From Heliomicrobium gestii (GTDB lineage: Bacteria > Bacillota > Desulfitobacteriia > Heliobacteriales > Heliobacteriaceae): a stretch of 64,000 bases of DNA. This document shows, one piece after another, positions 17,677-25,820 of the stretch. The notes below the pieces were generated by a model, which was given only the letters and a program-made list of their open reading frames with translations, had not been told where the DNA came from and made no database searches. The stretch lies in NCBI RefSeq assembly GCF_009877435.1, contig NZ_WXEX01000007.1, positions 1 to 64,000 of the forward strand. The letters run 5' to 3'. The position numbers and the translations under genes were made by a program. Every line of letters starts with the position of its first letter. Position 1 is the first letter of the stretch.

Positions 17677-18567
17677 TTAGTTTTCCCGAACCAACAGATA
17701 CCGGGCCAGATCCCGCAGCAGTTCCGCCTGTTCATCGAAGCCGTCGAGGCTGTCTAAGGCCGCCTGAACGACCCGTTCCGCCTCCTGCCGCGCCTTTTCC
17801 AAGCCGAGCAGCGCCGGGTAGGTGGCCTTGTTGTTTTTCTCATCACTGCCGACGGGCTTGCCGATCTTCTCAGGATCGCCCTGGATGTCAAGCAGGTCAT
17901 CGGTGATCTGAAAGGCCAAGCCAAGGTGATCGCCGTAGCGCGAAAGGGCCGCCACCTGCTCGGATGAGCCGCCGCCGAGGAACGCCCCGATGCGCAGGGA
18001 GGCGCGGATCAGCGCGCCCGTCTTGTGGGCGTGTATGTACTCCATGGTGGCCACGTCGATCTGCTTGTTTTCCGATTCCATGTCGACGACCTGGCCGCCG
18101 ATCATGCCCAGGCTGCCGGAGGCTTCGGCCAATTCGGCGATCACTTGAAGGACGAGCGCCGGCGCTTGGCCGGAACGCAGGCCCTCCTCCGCCAAAAGGC
18201 CAAAGGCGCGCGTCAGGAGGCCGTCACCGGCCAGGATCGCCGTAGCTTCGCCGAAAACCACATGGTTCGTCGGCATCCCCCGGCGCAGGTCGTCATCATC
18301 CATGGCCGGCAGGTCGTCATGGATCAACGAGTAGGTATGGATCATCTCGAGGGCGCAGGCGGCAGCCATCACCGATTCCTCATCGCCGCCGACGGCGCGG
18401 CAGCCGGCCAGAACCAGCAGGGGGCGCAGGCGTTTGCCGCCGGCGAAGAGGCTGTAGCGCATGGCCTTGTGAATCGCCGGCGGCGCCTCATCCTCCGCCG
18501 GCATGAAGCGGGACAGGGCCGCATCGATCTTGACATTCAGTCGTTTCATTTCCGCCTTCAGATCCAC
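17677..18567 (-). CDS. ispA: Farnesyl/geranylgeranyl diphosphate synthase
   Basis: IspA is a trans-prenyltransferase that elongates dimethylallyl diphosphate with isopentenyl diphosphate. The first aspartate-rich motif is DDLPAMDDDDLRRG (about residues 85-98). The second is the DDLLD stretch (LAFQITDDLLDIQG) near 230. The FAGGKRLRPLLVLA motif lies near 43. 296 aa is the normal length. Chain length (C15 or C20) cannot be read from the sequence with confidence. It lies 3 bp after xseB, as in Bacillus, and is followed by a strong terminator; dxs, usually next, is displaced. Confidence 0.95.
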   Translation of the reverse strand: MDLKAEMKRLNVKIDAALSRFMPAEDEAPPAIHKAMRYSLFAGGKRLRPLLVLAGCRAVGGDEESVMAAACALEMIHTYSLIHDDLPAMDDDDLRRGMPTNHVVFGEATAILAGDGLLTRAFGLLAEEGLRSGQAPALVLQVIAELAEASGSLGMIGGQVVDMESENKQIDVATMEYIHAHKTGALIRASLRIGAFLGGGSSEQVAALSRYGDHLGLAFQITDDLLDIQGDPEKIGKPVGSDEKNNKATYPALLGLEKARQEAERVVQAALDSLDGFDEQAELLRDLARYLLVREN

Positions 18568-18570
18568 CGC

Positions 18571-18819
18571 TTATTCCCCTCCCTCTATACGCTCTTCAAC
18601 GATGGTCACGCCGCCGGGAGTCTCGATCAGTCGCTGCACTTTGGCCTCATAAGCGTCCAGTTGGGCGTGGCAATGACGGACCAGGCCGATGCCCTCCTGA
18701 AACAGTTGCAAAGACGCATCCAGGGGCGCGTCGCCCGTCTCCAACAAACGGACGACCTCTTCGAGGCGACCGATGGCCGCTTCATAGGTCAGTCCAGGGT
18801 TTCCTTTTCCATTTGCCAC
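18571..18819 (-). CDS. xseB: Exodeoxyribonuclease VII small subunit
   Basis: XseB binds along the XseA coiled coil to form the single-strand-specific exonuclease VII. The protein has 82 aa with the typical LTYEAAIGRLEEVVRLLETG start region and the LFQEGIGLVRHCHAQLD helix. I chose GTG 18819 with GGGAGA upstream, since the first residues (ANGKGNPGLTYEAAI) then match the family; the in-frame reading to 18945 is overlap with xseA. The start overlaps the end of xseA by 31 bp, so the two are translationally linked. Confidence 0.92.
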   Translation of the reverse strand: MANGKGNPGLTYEAAIGRLEEVVRLLETGDAPLDASLQLFQEGIGLVRHCHAQLDAYEAKVQRLIETPGGVTIVEERIEGGE

Positions 18820-20162
18820 CGTCGATTCTCCCTTCTCTCTTCCACGCGGCAAGTCAGTTCGCCGCGCTGCAATACGATATCCACCCGTTCCCCTGCCGCC
18901 GCATCGCTGCTGGCGCGCACGACATGGCCCGATGAGTCGAGGCAAAGGGCGAAACCGCGGTCCAAGACGGCCAGGGGACTGAGGGCGTCGAGGAGCCCCG
19001 CTTGCATGGCCAGTTCCCTCCGCCGGTTCTGTTGCCCTTTTTGGGCGGCGGCGATGAGCCGGTTTTTCAGTTCTTCCGTCCGTTCCCGCTTCAGACGCAG
19101 GCGCTGGGGCGACGTCACCGAGAAGAGACGCCCCTCCAACTCCTTCAGCCGACCCCGCAGTTGGGCCGCTCGGGTCAATGACACGGCGCGGCGAAGGCGC
19201 TCCTCAAACTGGTCGACGCGCTGGCGCGGGATGCGCAGCCGCACCTGCGGGTGGGCCAGCGACGGTCGCCCGGACAGGGTCGACAGGGCCTGCCGTTCCC
19301 GCGCTAAGCGCACGGTGATGGCTCGTTGCAGTTGCCCTGTCAGGTCGTCGACACGACCCTGCAGGGCGCTGAAGAGGGGCACGACCAGTTCAGCGGCTGC
19401 AGACGGCGTAGCGGCGCGCACATCGGCCACCAGGTCGCTGAGGGACACATCCGATTCATGGCCCACCGCCGATACGACCGGAACAGGGCAGGCGGCCATG
19501 GCCCGGCAAAGGTTTTCATCGTTAAATGCCCACAGATCCTCCCGTGAACCGCCGCCGCGACCGATGATCACCACATCGACGCCAGGCACGGCGACGACCC
19601 GCTGCAAGGACCCAAGCAGGCTGGGCACCGCCTCTTCCCCTTGCACGATGGCCGGGGCAAAGACGATGTTCATGGTGGGAAAGCGACGTTGGATGACCGA
19701 AAAGAGGTCCCGGATGGCCGCTCCCGTCGGCGCTGTGATGATGCCCACCTTGCGGGGAAGAGGCGGCAAGGGGCGCTTTCGATCGGCAGCGAAGAGGCCG
19801 TCCGCTTCCAGCCGCTTTTTTGCCTGCTCTAAGGCGAGAAAGATGCCGCCCAGGCCGGCCGGTTCCATCTCTTCAACATAAATCTGATAGATGCCGTCGC
19901 GCGGGTAGACAGACACCTGCCCACGGACGATCACGTTGAGGCCGTTTTCCGGCCGGAAAGAGAGGTAGCGGTTTTTGCCGCGAAACATGACGGCCTTGAC
20001 GACACTCTCGCCGTCTTTCAGGGTGAAGTACATATGGCCAGATGTATGGTGCTTGTAATTCGAAAGCTCCCCCTGCACCCATAGGTCGGCCAGTTGGGGC
20101 TTTGTTTCCAGGAGCCCCTGGATGTAGAGGTTCAACTGAGTGACAGACCAAATCTTTTCCAT
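18789..20162 (-). CDS. xseA: Exodeoxyribonuclease VII large subunit
   Basis: XseA is the catalytic subunit of exonuclease VII, which degrades single-stranded DNA in both directions. The N-terminal OB-fold (about 1-105) begins WSVTQLNLYIQGLLE, followed by the catalytic domain with the GRGGGSREDLWAFNDE motif (about residue 190) and GHESDVSLSDLVADVRAATP. A long coiled-coil region fills the C-terminal half. ATG 20162 follows GGGGGG by six bases and gives 457 aa, the expected length. Confidence 0.96.
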   Translation of the reverse strand: MEKIWSVTQLNLYIQGLLETKPQLADLWVQGELSNYKHHTSGHMYFTLKDGESVVKAVMFRGKNRYLSFRPENGLNVIVRGQVSVYPRDGIYQIYVEEMEPAGLGGIFLALEQAKKRLEADGLFAADRKRPLPPLPRKVGIITAPTGAAIRDLFSVIQRRFPTMNIVFAPAIVQGEEAVPSLLGSLQRVVAVPGVDVVIIGRGGGSREDLWAFNDENLCRAMAACPVPVVSAVGHESDVSLSDLVADVRAATPSAAAELVVPLFSALQGRVDDLTGQLQRAITVRLARERQALSTLSGRPSLAHPQVRLRIPRQRVDQFEERLRRAVSLTRAAQLRGRLKELEGRLFSVTSPQRLRLKRERTEELKNRLIAAAQKGQQNRRRELAMQAGLLDALSPLAVLDRGFALCLDSSGHVVRASSDAAAGERVDIVLQRGELTCRVEERRENRRWQMEKETLD

Positions 20163-20394
20163 CGGCGGCCCCCCTTTGGCTTCAATGCGCTGGCAGAGCT
20201 TCATTTAGAACGACTAGACAGAAAAGGCAGCCGATCCTGGCGGGCGCGACTACAGGAACACTTGTTTTTTCGCGAACCCGGCCCATAAATCCTGCCGGGC
20301 GTTGTGTGCCATGTATGTTCGACGTGCTGGGGGCAAAGGCTCTTCTAAAAGGACTAGTGTGTCCATTTTACTCATGAAGCATGCCCATGGAAAG

Positions 20395-20423
20395 AAAAAA
20401 GCGCCGCAATGCAGCGCTTTTTT
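20395..20423 (-). terminator. Terminator after nfnAB
   Basis: AAAAAAGCGC pairs with GCGCTTTTTT around a 9-nt loop, with A and T runs on both sides, so it can act in both directions. It lies 25 bp after the nfnB stop. In the rest of 20163-20394 I see no further clear element. Confidence 0.8.
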
Positions 20424-20447
20424 CGAAAAAGAGTTCCATACTTCAGC

Positions 20448-21857
20448 TTAGTTCGCCGCCTCGGCTGACTTTGCTGTGATATAGGCGTCGATGGCGCGGG
20501 CCGCTTTCTTGCCGGCGCCCATGGCCAGAATGACCGTGGCCGCGCCGGTGACGATATCGCCGCCGGCAAAAACACCGGCGATAGAGGTGCGACCCTCTTC
20601 ATCGGCGACGATGTTGCCGCGCCGGTTCAATTCCAACCCCTCTGTCGACTGGGTGGCCAGCGGGTTCGGTCCGGTGCCGATGGCGACGATGACCGTGTCC
20701 ATGTCCATGATGAACTCAGAGCCCGGAATCGCCACAGGCTTGCGGCGGCCCGACGCGTCGGGCTCGCCCAGTTCGTAGCGCAGGCACTTCATCGCCTTCA
20801 CCCAGCCGTTCTCATCGCCGATGATCTCGACAGGGTTGGTGAGCAGTTTGAACTGAACGCCCTCTTCCCGGGCATGTTCGATCTCCTCGGCTCGGGCCGG
20901 CATCTCCTGGTCGGAGCGGCGGTAGACGATGGTGACCTCTTCCGCGCCGAGCCGCACAGCCGTGCGGGCGGCGTCCATGGCCACGTTGCCTGCGCCCAAG
21001 ACGGCCACCTTGCGGCCCAACTTGACCGGTGTGCCGTATTCGGGGAAGCGGAAGCCCTTCATCAGGTTTGTCCGCGTCAAAAACTCATTGGCCGAAAAGA
21101 CGCCGCAGAGGTTTTCTCCGGGGATGCCCATGAAGTTGGGCAGGCCGGCGCCGGTGCCGAGGAAGACGGCGGCATAGCCTCGTTCGTTCATCAACTCTTC
21201 CACCGTCACAGACCGTCCGATGACAGCGTTGAACTGCAGATCAACGCCCAGCCGGCGCAGGTTGGCGATCTCTTTGTCCACGATCGCTTTGGGCAGGCGG
21301 AACTCGGGAATGCCGTACATGAGGACGCCGCCGGCTGTATGCAACGCCTCAAAGACGGTCACAGCGTAGCCGAGCTTGGCCAACTCGGCGGCACAAGTGA
21401 GACCGGCCGGGCCCGCGCCGATGACAGCGACTTTTTCCCCATTGGCCGGCGCAGCTTCCGGCGCATCGGCGCCCTGGGCCATCTCCCAATCAGCGACAAA
21501 ACGCTCCAGTCGACCGATCGCGACAGGCTCCGATTTGACGCCGAGGATGCATTTCTGTTCGCACTGGCTCTCCTGGGGACAGACGCGGCCACAGATGGCC
21601 GGCAGCGCGTTTTTCTCTTTCAACTTGACGGCTGCGCCGGCGAAATCGCGCTCGGCGACAGCTTTAATAAAATCAGGGATCAGCACCTCGACAGGGCAGC
21701 CTTCGCGGCAGCGGGGCTTTTTGCACTGGATGCAACGGGCCGCTTCCTTGACCGCCTGCTCTTCCGAGTAGCCGAGGGCCACTTCCTCAAAGTTGGCGCT
21801 TCGAACCTGGGGGTCCTGGCAGGGCATCTCCTGACGGATCTGTTCCTTTAATGACAC
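20448..21857 (-). CDS. nfnB: NfnB, large subunit of the bifurcating ferredoxin:NADP oxidoreductase (GltD-like)
   Basis: NfnB couples ferredoxin and NADH oxidation to NADP reduction by flavin-based electron bifurcation with NfnA. The N-terminal Fe-S domain has cysteine groups CIQCKKPRCREGCP and CGRVCPQESQCEQKC (about 40-105). Two Rossmann motifs follow: VIGAGPAGLTCAAELA (about 147) and VLGAGNVAMDAARTA (about 290). The last stretch GVFAGGDIVTGAATVILAMG is the FAD-binding tail. 469 aa equals the Nfn large subunit; a glutamate synthase small subunit is the alternative, but the adjacent nfnA decides it. Start is GTG 21857 behind GGGGGG, overlapping nfnA by 10 bp. Confidence 0.92.
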   Translation of the reverse strand: MSLKEQIRQEMPCQDPQVRSANFEEVALGYSEEQAVKEAARCIQCKKPRCREGCPVEVLIPDFIKAVAERDFAGAAVKLKEKNALPAICGRVCPQESQCEQKCILGVKSEPVAIGRLERFVADWEMAQGADAPEAAPANGEKVAVIGAGPAGLTCAAELAKLGYAVTVFEALHTAGGVLMYGIPEFRLPKAIVDKEIANLRRLGVDLQFNAVIGRSVTVEELMNERGYAAVFLGTGAGLPNFMGIPGENLCGVFSANEFLTRTNLMKGFRFPEYGTPVKLGRKVAVLGAGNVAMDAARTAVRLGAEEVTIVYRRSDQEMPARAEEIEHAREEGVQFKLLTNPVEIIGDENGWVKAMKCLRYELGEPDASGRRKPVAIPGSEFIMDMDTVIVAIGTGPNPLATQSTEGLELNRRGNIVADEEGRTSIAGVFAGGDIVTGAATVILAMGAGKKAARAIDAYITAKSAEAAN

Positions 21858-22702
21858 CCGCAGCGCCCCCCTTCGTGGTGATGTTCCAGCGCCGCCAGGG
21901 CGCGCTTCTCCTCATCGCGGTAGATGGCGAGCCGTTTGAGGGCCAGATCGAAATCGACCAAGTGCCCATCAAACTCCGGACCGTCGACACAGGCAAACTT
22001 GGTTTCGCCGCCGACGAGGACGCGACAGGCGCCGCACATGCCGGTGCCATCCATCATCAGCGGGTTCATGCTGACGATGGTGTGGACGCCCATGGGGCGT
22101 GTCGTGTTGGCGATGGCGCGCATCATCGGCATGGGGCCAATGGCCCAAACCCGTTGCAGATCCCCGTTGGCTTCATAGAACTCTTTCAGGGCGTCGGTGA
22201 CGAAGCCCTTGCGTCCATAGGAACCGTCATCGGTGCAGACGATCAACGCGTCGCTGACAGCGGCCATTTTATCTTCCCAGAAGAGCAGCTCCCTGTTGCG
22301 GGCGCCGATGATGGAGATGACGCGGTTTCCCGCCTCCTTCAGGGCGCGGGCGATGGGATAGATGGGGGCGATGCCGACACCGCCGCCAACGACCACGACA
22401 GGGCCGTCAAACCGTTCAATCTCTGAGGGCACGCCGAGCGGCCCCACGACATCGAGGACAGCGTCCCCGACTTCCAACTGGCCAAGCAGTCGGGTGCCTG
22501 CGCCGATCTCCTGGAAGATCGCCGTGATCGTCCCTTGTTCCCGGTCAAAATCGGCGATGGTCAGCGGGATGCGTTCACCCTTCTCATCGGCCCGAAGAAT
22601 AAAAAACTGTCCGGCCTTGGCTTTGGCCGCCACCAGCGGAGCTTTTAAATCGAAAAGCTTGACACTGGCGGAAAGGATCTCTTTCCGCACGATCGGGTAC
22701 AT
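21848..22702 (-). CDS. nfnA: NfnA, small subunit of the bifurcating ferredoxin:NADP oxidoreductase
   Basis: NfnA is the ferredoxin-NADP reductase-like subunit that carries FAD, a [2Fe-2S] cluster and the NADH site. The FAD domain (about 1-95) has the GERIPLTIADFD motif. The nucleotide domain starts at VVVVGGGVGIAPIYPIARAL (about 107). The C-terminal Cys cluster lies at GTGMCGACRV and KFACVDGPEFDG. ATG 22702 is preceded by GGAGG ten bases upstream; 284 aa fits the family. In Bacillus folD stands between nusB and xseA; here nfnAB and the TsaD-like gene stand there. Confidence 0.92.
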   Translation of the reverse strand: MYPIVRKEILSASVKLFDLKAPLVAAKAKAGQFFILRADEKGERIPLTIADFDREQGTITAIFQEIGAGTRLLGQLEVGDAVLDVVGPLGVPSEIERFDGPVVVVGGGVGIAPIYPIARALKEAGNRVISIIGARNRELLFWEDKMAAVSDALIVCTDDGSYGRKGFVTDALKEFYEANGDLQRVWAIGPMPMMRAIANTTRPMGVHTIVSMNPLMMDGTGMCGACRVLVGGETKFACVDGPEFDGHLVDFDLALKRLAIYRDEEKRALAALEHHHEGGRCGCH

Positions 22703-22820
22703 TCGCCTGCTGCCTCCTCTAAGCCATCCTGCCACACTACAAAGCTGCGTCCGGCCCTACATGTAGTTTGGATTCGTTGCCTCATGCCCATCTCCTGCAA
22801 ACCCCGGGAGGGCATGATTT

Positions 22821-22868
22821 AAAAAATACGGACATAGCCCGGCCGATTTGTCGCCGGCAGCCTGTCCG
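22821..22868 (-). terminator. Terminator after the TsaD-like gene
   Basis: On the minus strand CGGACA pairs with TGTCCG, with a GC-rich inner stem (GCCGG with CCGGC), followed by TATTTTTTAAAT. It lies 47 bp after the TsaD-like stop and separates that unit from nfnAB. Confidence 0.7.
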
Positions 22869-22914
22869 CACACGTATGACACAATATCCAGTGTACACCG
22901 ATTGCCTGCTCCGG

Positions 22915-23961
22915 TCAACGGGAAGCGGTGGAAGCGGAAAGAAACTTCGCCCCCAACAGGGCCACGCCCACCGCATTGTCGCCCGACAAGGCCGGTGTGG
23001 CAAACGCCAGCCGCCCGCCGACAGCGCGGTGCTCCAGGCGATCCCGCAACCGGCGGCGCAAAAAGCCGTTGGCCGCCACGCCCCCGACGATGAGCACATC
23101 GCGGCAACCGGTCTCCTCAATGGCCCGGCGCAGGATCTTTTCCAGCGTTGAAGCGAGACACCGTTCGATCCCCCGTGCGATGGCCGCCGGTGAAGGAGAC
23201 GAGAATGTTTCACCGGCGTTGCAGGACCGGTCGATCAACCGCAATGCCTGCGCTTCTGCGCCGGAAAAGCTGACATTGTAGCCTTTTACTGAGGCGGGAA
23301 AGGTGACTGCTTCAACACCGTCAGACTGAGCGGCGAGCGCCTCCAGGCGCGGTCCAGCCGGAAAGGGCAATCCCAAGGCGACACCGACGCGATCGACCAG
23401 TTGCCCGGCGTGCAGGTCGGTCGTCGCCCCCATCTTTTCGATAGCAAAAGCCGCCCTGTCCGAGTCGAACCTTACCTGGAGCAGTTCTGTCGTCCCGCCG
23501 GAGAGGTGGACCGAGAGAAAGCCCTTTTCCAGCAGCATTTTTGCCTGTTCCCCCTCTTCCAGGGAGGCGATCCCTGCCATGATATGGCCTTCCTGGTGTG
23601 TCGTCGCAATGAAGGGGACGCCCTGCGCCGCCGCCACCGACCGTCCGACCGCCTCACCGGCCAAAAAGACAGGCAGATAGGCCCCTTCTTCCGGCCGGGG
23701 GCGGGTCGAGACGGCCACGGCTTCCACATGGACTCGCGCCCGTTCCCTCAGTTCTGCAAACAGGTCCTCCATCACGCCCGGCAGTTGACGGCCATGCAAA
23801 AAAAAGGCGTCTCCCTGGCGGAGACCCCTTTCTCCCGGCTTCACCGGCAATAATAACCGTTTCTGAGCCAGCAGCCTTCCGTCAAGGCTGGCGAAAGCGA
23901 CCGAGGTCGTGTAGCAGCTCGTGTCGATGCCCAGGACCCCGTAAAGGATATCGGCCCTCAT
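22915..23961 (-). CDS. TsaD/Kae1-like M22-family protein (divergent paralogue)
   Basis: TsaD proteins are ASKHA-fold enzymes that place threonylcarbamoyl on tRNA. This 348-aa protein keeps the metal-site motif HxEGH (TTHQEGHIMAG, about residue 120), the nucleotide strand LSVHLSGGTTEL, and the late GGVAANGFLRRRL and SGDNAVGVA motifs. It is more divergent than true TsaD in the N-terminal half. A second TsaD-like gene next to nusB is known in Clostridia, so I take it as the paralogue, not the essential enzyme. Start ATG follows GAGGTG six bases away; it begins 3 bp after nusB. Confidence 0.8.
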   Translation of the reverse strand: MRADILYGVLGIDTSCYTTSVAFASLDGRLLAQKRLLLPVKPGERGLRQGDAFFLHGRQLPGVMEDLFAELRERARVHVEAVAVSTRPRPEEGAYLPVFLAGEAVGRSVAAAQGVPFIATTHQEGHIMAGIASLEEGEQAKMLLEKGFLSVHLSGGTTELLQVRFDSDRAAFAIEKMGATTDLHAGQLVDRVGVALGLPFPAGPRLEALAAQSDGVEAVTFPASVKGYNVSFSGAEAQALRLIDRSCNAGETFSSPSPAAIARGIERCLASTLEKILRRAIEETGCRDVLIVGGVAANGFLRRRLRDRLEHRAVGGRLAFATPALSGDNAVGVALLGAKFLSASTASR

Positions 23962-23964
23962 CGG

Positions 23965-24507
23965 TTACACCTCGTTGACACCAGGCGTCTGCTGTTCCTG
24001 ATCAGCCATGGAAAGCCTTTCAGGAGACGCCGTCGCCTGGGGCATCACCGGGGTGGTCACCGTAGCGGCAACGGACTCCTGCGCCGGCGCTCTCTCGCCC
24101 CGCGCCTCGCGGAGTTCCCGGGCCAGTTGACCGAGAATGCCGTTGACGAACTTGGCCGACTCCTCATTGGCGTAGATCTTCGCCAACTCAATGGCCTCGT
24201 TGATGGCCGCGTTCAAGGGGATGTCCTTGCGAAAGAGCATCTCAAAGATGGCCACACGGAGCAGATTGCGATCCACATGGGGCATCCGCTCCAGATGCCA
24301 CTCCTTGGCCAGGCGGCGAATGTTGGCGTCGATCGTCTCCCGATTTGTCACCGCCCCGTCGACCAATTCCTTGGCAAAGGCGGCGGCCGCCTCGCTGATC
24401 CCGAATTCTTCACTGGCGTACTGCAAGGCATATGCCGGGTCCATCCGGCCCACATCAGCCATAAACAACGTCTGCAAAGCAGTCTCCCGCCCTAGTCGCC
24501 TGCTCAA
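23965..24507 (-). CDS. nusB: Transcription antitermination factor NusB
   Basis: NusB binds boxA RNA with NusE in antitermination complexes on rRNA operons. The core (about 1-135) has the family motifs RRLGRETALQTLFMAD, VDRNLLRVAIFEMLFRKDIP and NAAINEAIELAKIYANEESAKFVNGIL (shown here in parts). The C-terminal 45 residues, rich in Ala, Pro and Gln, extend beyond the usual length of about 140. Start is TTG 24507, eight bases after GGAGGGG. It follows amaP by 33 bp and precedes the TsaD-like gene by 3 bp. Confidence 0.95.
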   Translation of the reverse strand: MSRRLGRETALQTLFMADVGRMDPAYALQYASEEFGISEAAAAFAKELVDGAVTNRETIDANIRRLAKEWHLERMPHVDRNLLRVAIFEMLFRKDIPLNAAINEAIELAKIYANEESAKFVNGILGQLARELREARGERAPAQESVAATVTTPVMPQATASPERLSMADQEQQTPGVNEV

Positions 24508-24540
24508 ATCGCTCGCCCCTCCCCGTATTTATGATTATTC

Positions 24541-25101
24541 TTACCACAAACGTTTTTTTCTCTCTTCCTCAACCGGCTCGAAGGTGATCTGGATCTCCTT
24601 GGGCTCGATCCCAATGGCCGACTCCAGAATATGGCGCGTCGCCTGCTGGATCTTTTCACCGAGAGCGGGCAGGGCCGCCTTTAAATCAGAAGCTACATGC
24701 AACACAATAGCGATACCGCCGGAGACCCTGCGGATGCGCACCCGCAACCCACGGATGCCGACAAATCCGGCTACGGCGCCACGGATCAACCCCTCGACAG
24801 CCAACCGGCTGATCTGCACCTTCCCATCGGGTGTGCGCGCCAGCAAGGTCATCCCTTTCATCGGCCGAGGCCACGCCTTGAACAGAAACCAACTGACCAG
24901 TATGACATAGAAGCCGGCTCCAATGGCCCAGGTCGAGCGAGCGCCACCCTGCCGCCAAGCCGCCAGAAAACGTTCCACCGCATCGGGACCGCCGGCTTCC
25001 AATCCACCGGTCATCGAAAAGGCGGCAACCATGATGATGACGGCAAGCGCCGCCGGAGGAAGCGCCACCAAAAAGGCCAGCAGACGGCTCGGTCCCTCCA
25101 T
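24541..25101 (-). CDS. amaP: AmaP-type membrane anchor of the alkaline shock protein
   Basis: AmaP anchors Asp23 at the membrane in Staphylococcus. The 186-aa protein has two hydrophobic segments (about 6-29 and 58-75) flanking a short outside loop. A C-terminal cytoplasmic Asp23-like alpha-beta domain includes QISRLAVEGLIRGAVAGFVGI (in parts) and EIQITFEP. GGAGGGG lies six bases before the ATG. It follows asp23, as expected, but an intrinsic terminator separates the two. The name is by family and position; function in this organism is not shown. Confidence 0.85.
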   Translation of the reverse strand: MEGPSRLLAFLVALPPAALAVIIMVAAFSMTGGLEAGGPDAVERFLAAWRQGGARSTWAIGAGFYVILVSWFLFKAWPRPMKGMTLLARTPDGKVQISRLAVEGLIRGAVAGFVGIRGLRVRIRRVSGGIAIVLHVASDLKAALPALGEKIQQATRHILESAIGIEPKEIQITFEPVEEERKKRLW

Positions 25102-25148
25102 GCCTGACCCCTCCCCATTTATTCACCGCGGCAACAAGTCGGACGGGC

Positions 25149-25183
25149 AAAAACCCCCCTGAGATCTGTCGGTCTCAGGGGGG
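25149..25183 (-). terminator. Terminator between asp23 and amaP
   Basis: CCCCCCTGAGA (25154-25164) pairs perfectly with 25173-25183 around 8 nt and is followed on the minus strand by TTTTTG. It starts 7 bp after the asp23 stop. It should lower expression of amaP-nusB relative to asp23. Confidence 0.9.
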
Positions 25184-25189
25184 CCTCGA

Positions 25190-25576
25190 TCATCTCACCC
25201 GGTCATCCTCTTTTGCTTCCGGTGTGGGGAAGTTCACCCCTTGAATATGCACGTTGACCTCGACGACAGTCAACCCAGTCATGCTTTCGATGGAGCGCTT
25301 CACATTTTCCTGAACGCGCTTGGCCACCTCAGGGATACGGCTGCCGAAGTTGACAATGATGTTTAAGTCAATGGCCGCCTCCCGTTCGCCCACTTCAACC
25401 TTCACGCCTCGGGTCAGGTTCTTGCGGCCGAGCATCTCAGCGATACCGCCACCCAAACCGCCGCTCATGGCGGTGACGCCTTCCACTTCCGTGGCCGCCA
25501 ACCCAGCGATGGTCGCGACGACCTCCTGGGCGATACGGACGCTGCCGATATCCTGTTTGGATGTGATCGTTTCCAT
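25190..25576 (-). CDS. Asp23/Gls24 family envelope stress protein (YqhY)
   Basis: Asp23-family proteins are abundant cytoplasmic proteins linked to envelope stress and, for YqhY next to accBC in Bacillus, to acetyl-CoA carboxylase control. The 128-aa protein has the core GSVRIAQEVVATIAGLAATEVEGV, shown here in part as ATEVEGVTAM, and the strand-helix-strand end VNVHIQGVNF. A Gly-rich insert (GGLGGGIAEMLGRK) follows the first third. I take ATG 25576; GTG 25588 has its GGGG too close. It heads the amaP-nusB unit. In Bacillus it is adjacent to accC; here 14 kb intervene. Confidence 0.9.
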   Translation of the reverse strand: METITSKQDIGSVRIAQEVVATIAGLAATEVEGVTAMSGGLGGGIAEMLGRKNLTRGVKVEVGEREAAIDLNIIVNFGSRIPEVAKRVQENVKRSIESMTGLTVVEVNVHIQGVNFPTPEAKEDDRVR

Positions 25577-25630
25577 GTATACGGGCACCCCCTGGTGAGG
25601 ATTTCCGATGGAGAGTGTCCATCATGTAGT

Positions 25631-25639
25631 ATTGTACCA
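25631..25639 (-). promoter_or_regulatory. Extended -10 promoter of asp23
   Basis: On the minus strand TGGTACAAT gives a TG-n extended -10 (TACAAT at 25636-25631), about 55 bp before the asp23 start. No good -35 lies 17 bp upstream, which is acceptable for an extended -10. Confidence 0.5.
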
Positions 25640-25777
25640 AAGTGAGGCAGGGTATACCAGCTATCAAACGATATGAATCAAAGATCCCGTCGTCCCAAGA
25701 AAACAAGGATCACCCTATTTGAAAGCTTTTTTTCACAAATATGGCGATTGATAGAAGGAAAAGGAGGCGCCTGCATA

Positions 25778-25801
25778 GAATTGATATCTCAATCACAATT
25801 C
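25778..25801. promoter_or_regulatory. Palindromic operator-like site upstream of bfr
   Basis: GAATTG (25778-25783) pairs with CAATTC (25796-25801), and inside it ATTGA-N4-TCAAT (25780-25793) forms a tighter palindrome. It stands 20 bp before the bfr start. The half-site resembles FNR/CRP-family sites, but the match is partial; a metal or redox regulator is only an inference. Confidence 0.4.
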
Positions 25802-25820
25802 GAAAGGAGTAATGTTCTGA

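Noticed and set aside
18025-19881. A 618-codon open frame on the plus strand opposite xseA, xseB and ispA
   Set aside because: It is the antisense shadow of three well-supported genes in GC-rich DNA, rich in Arg and Ser, with no recognisable domain or ribosome binding site.
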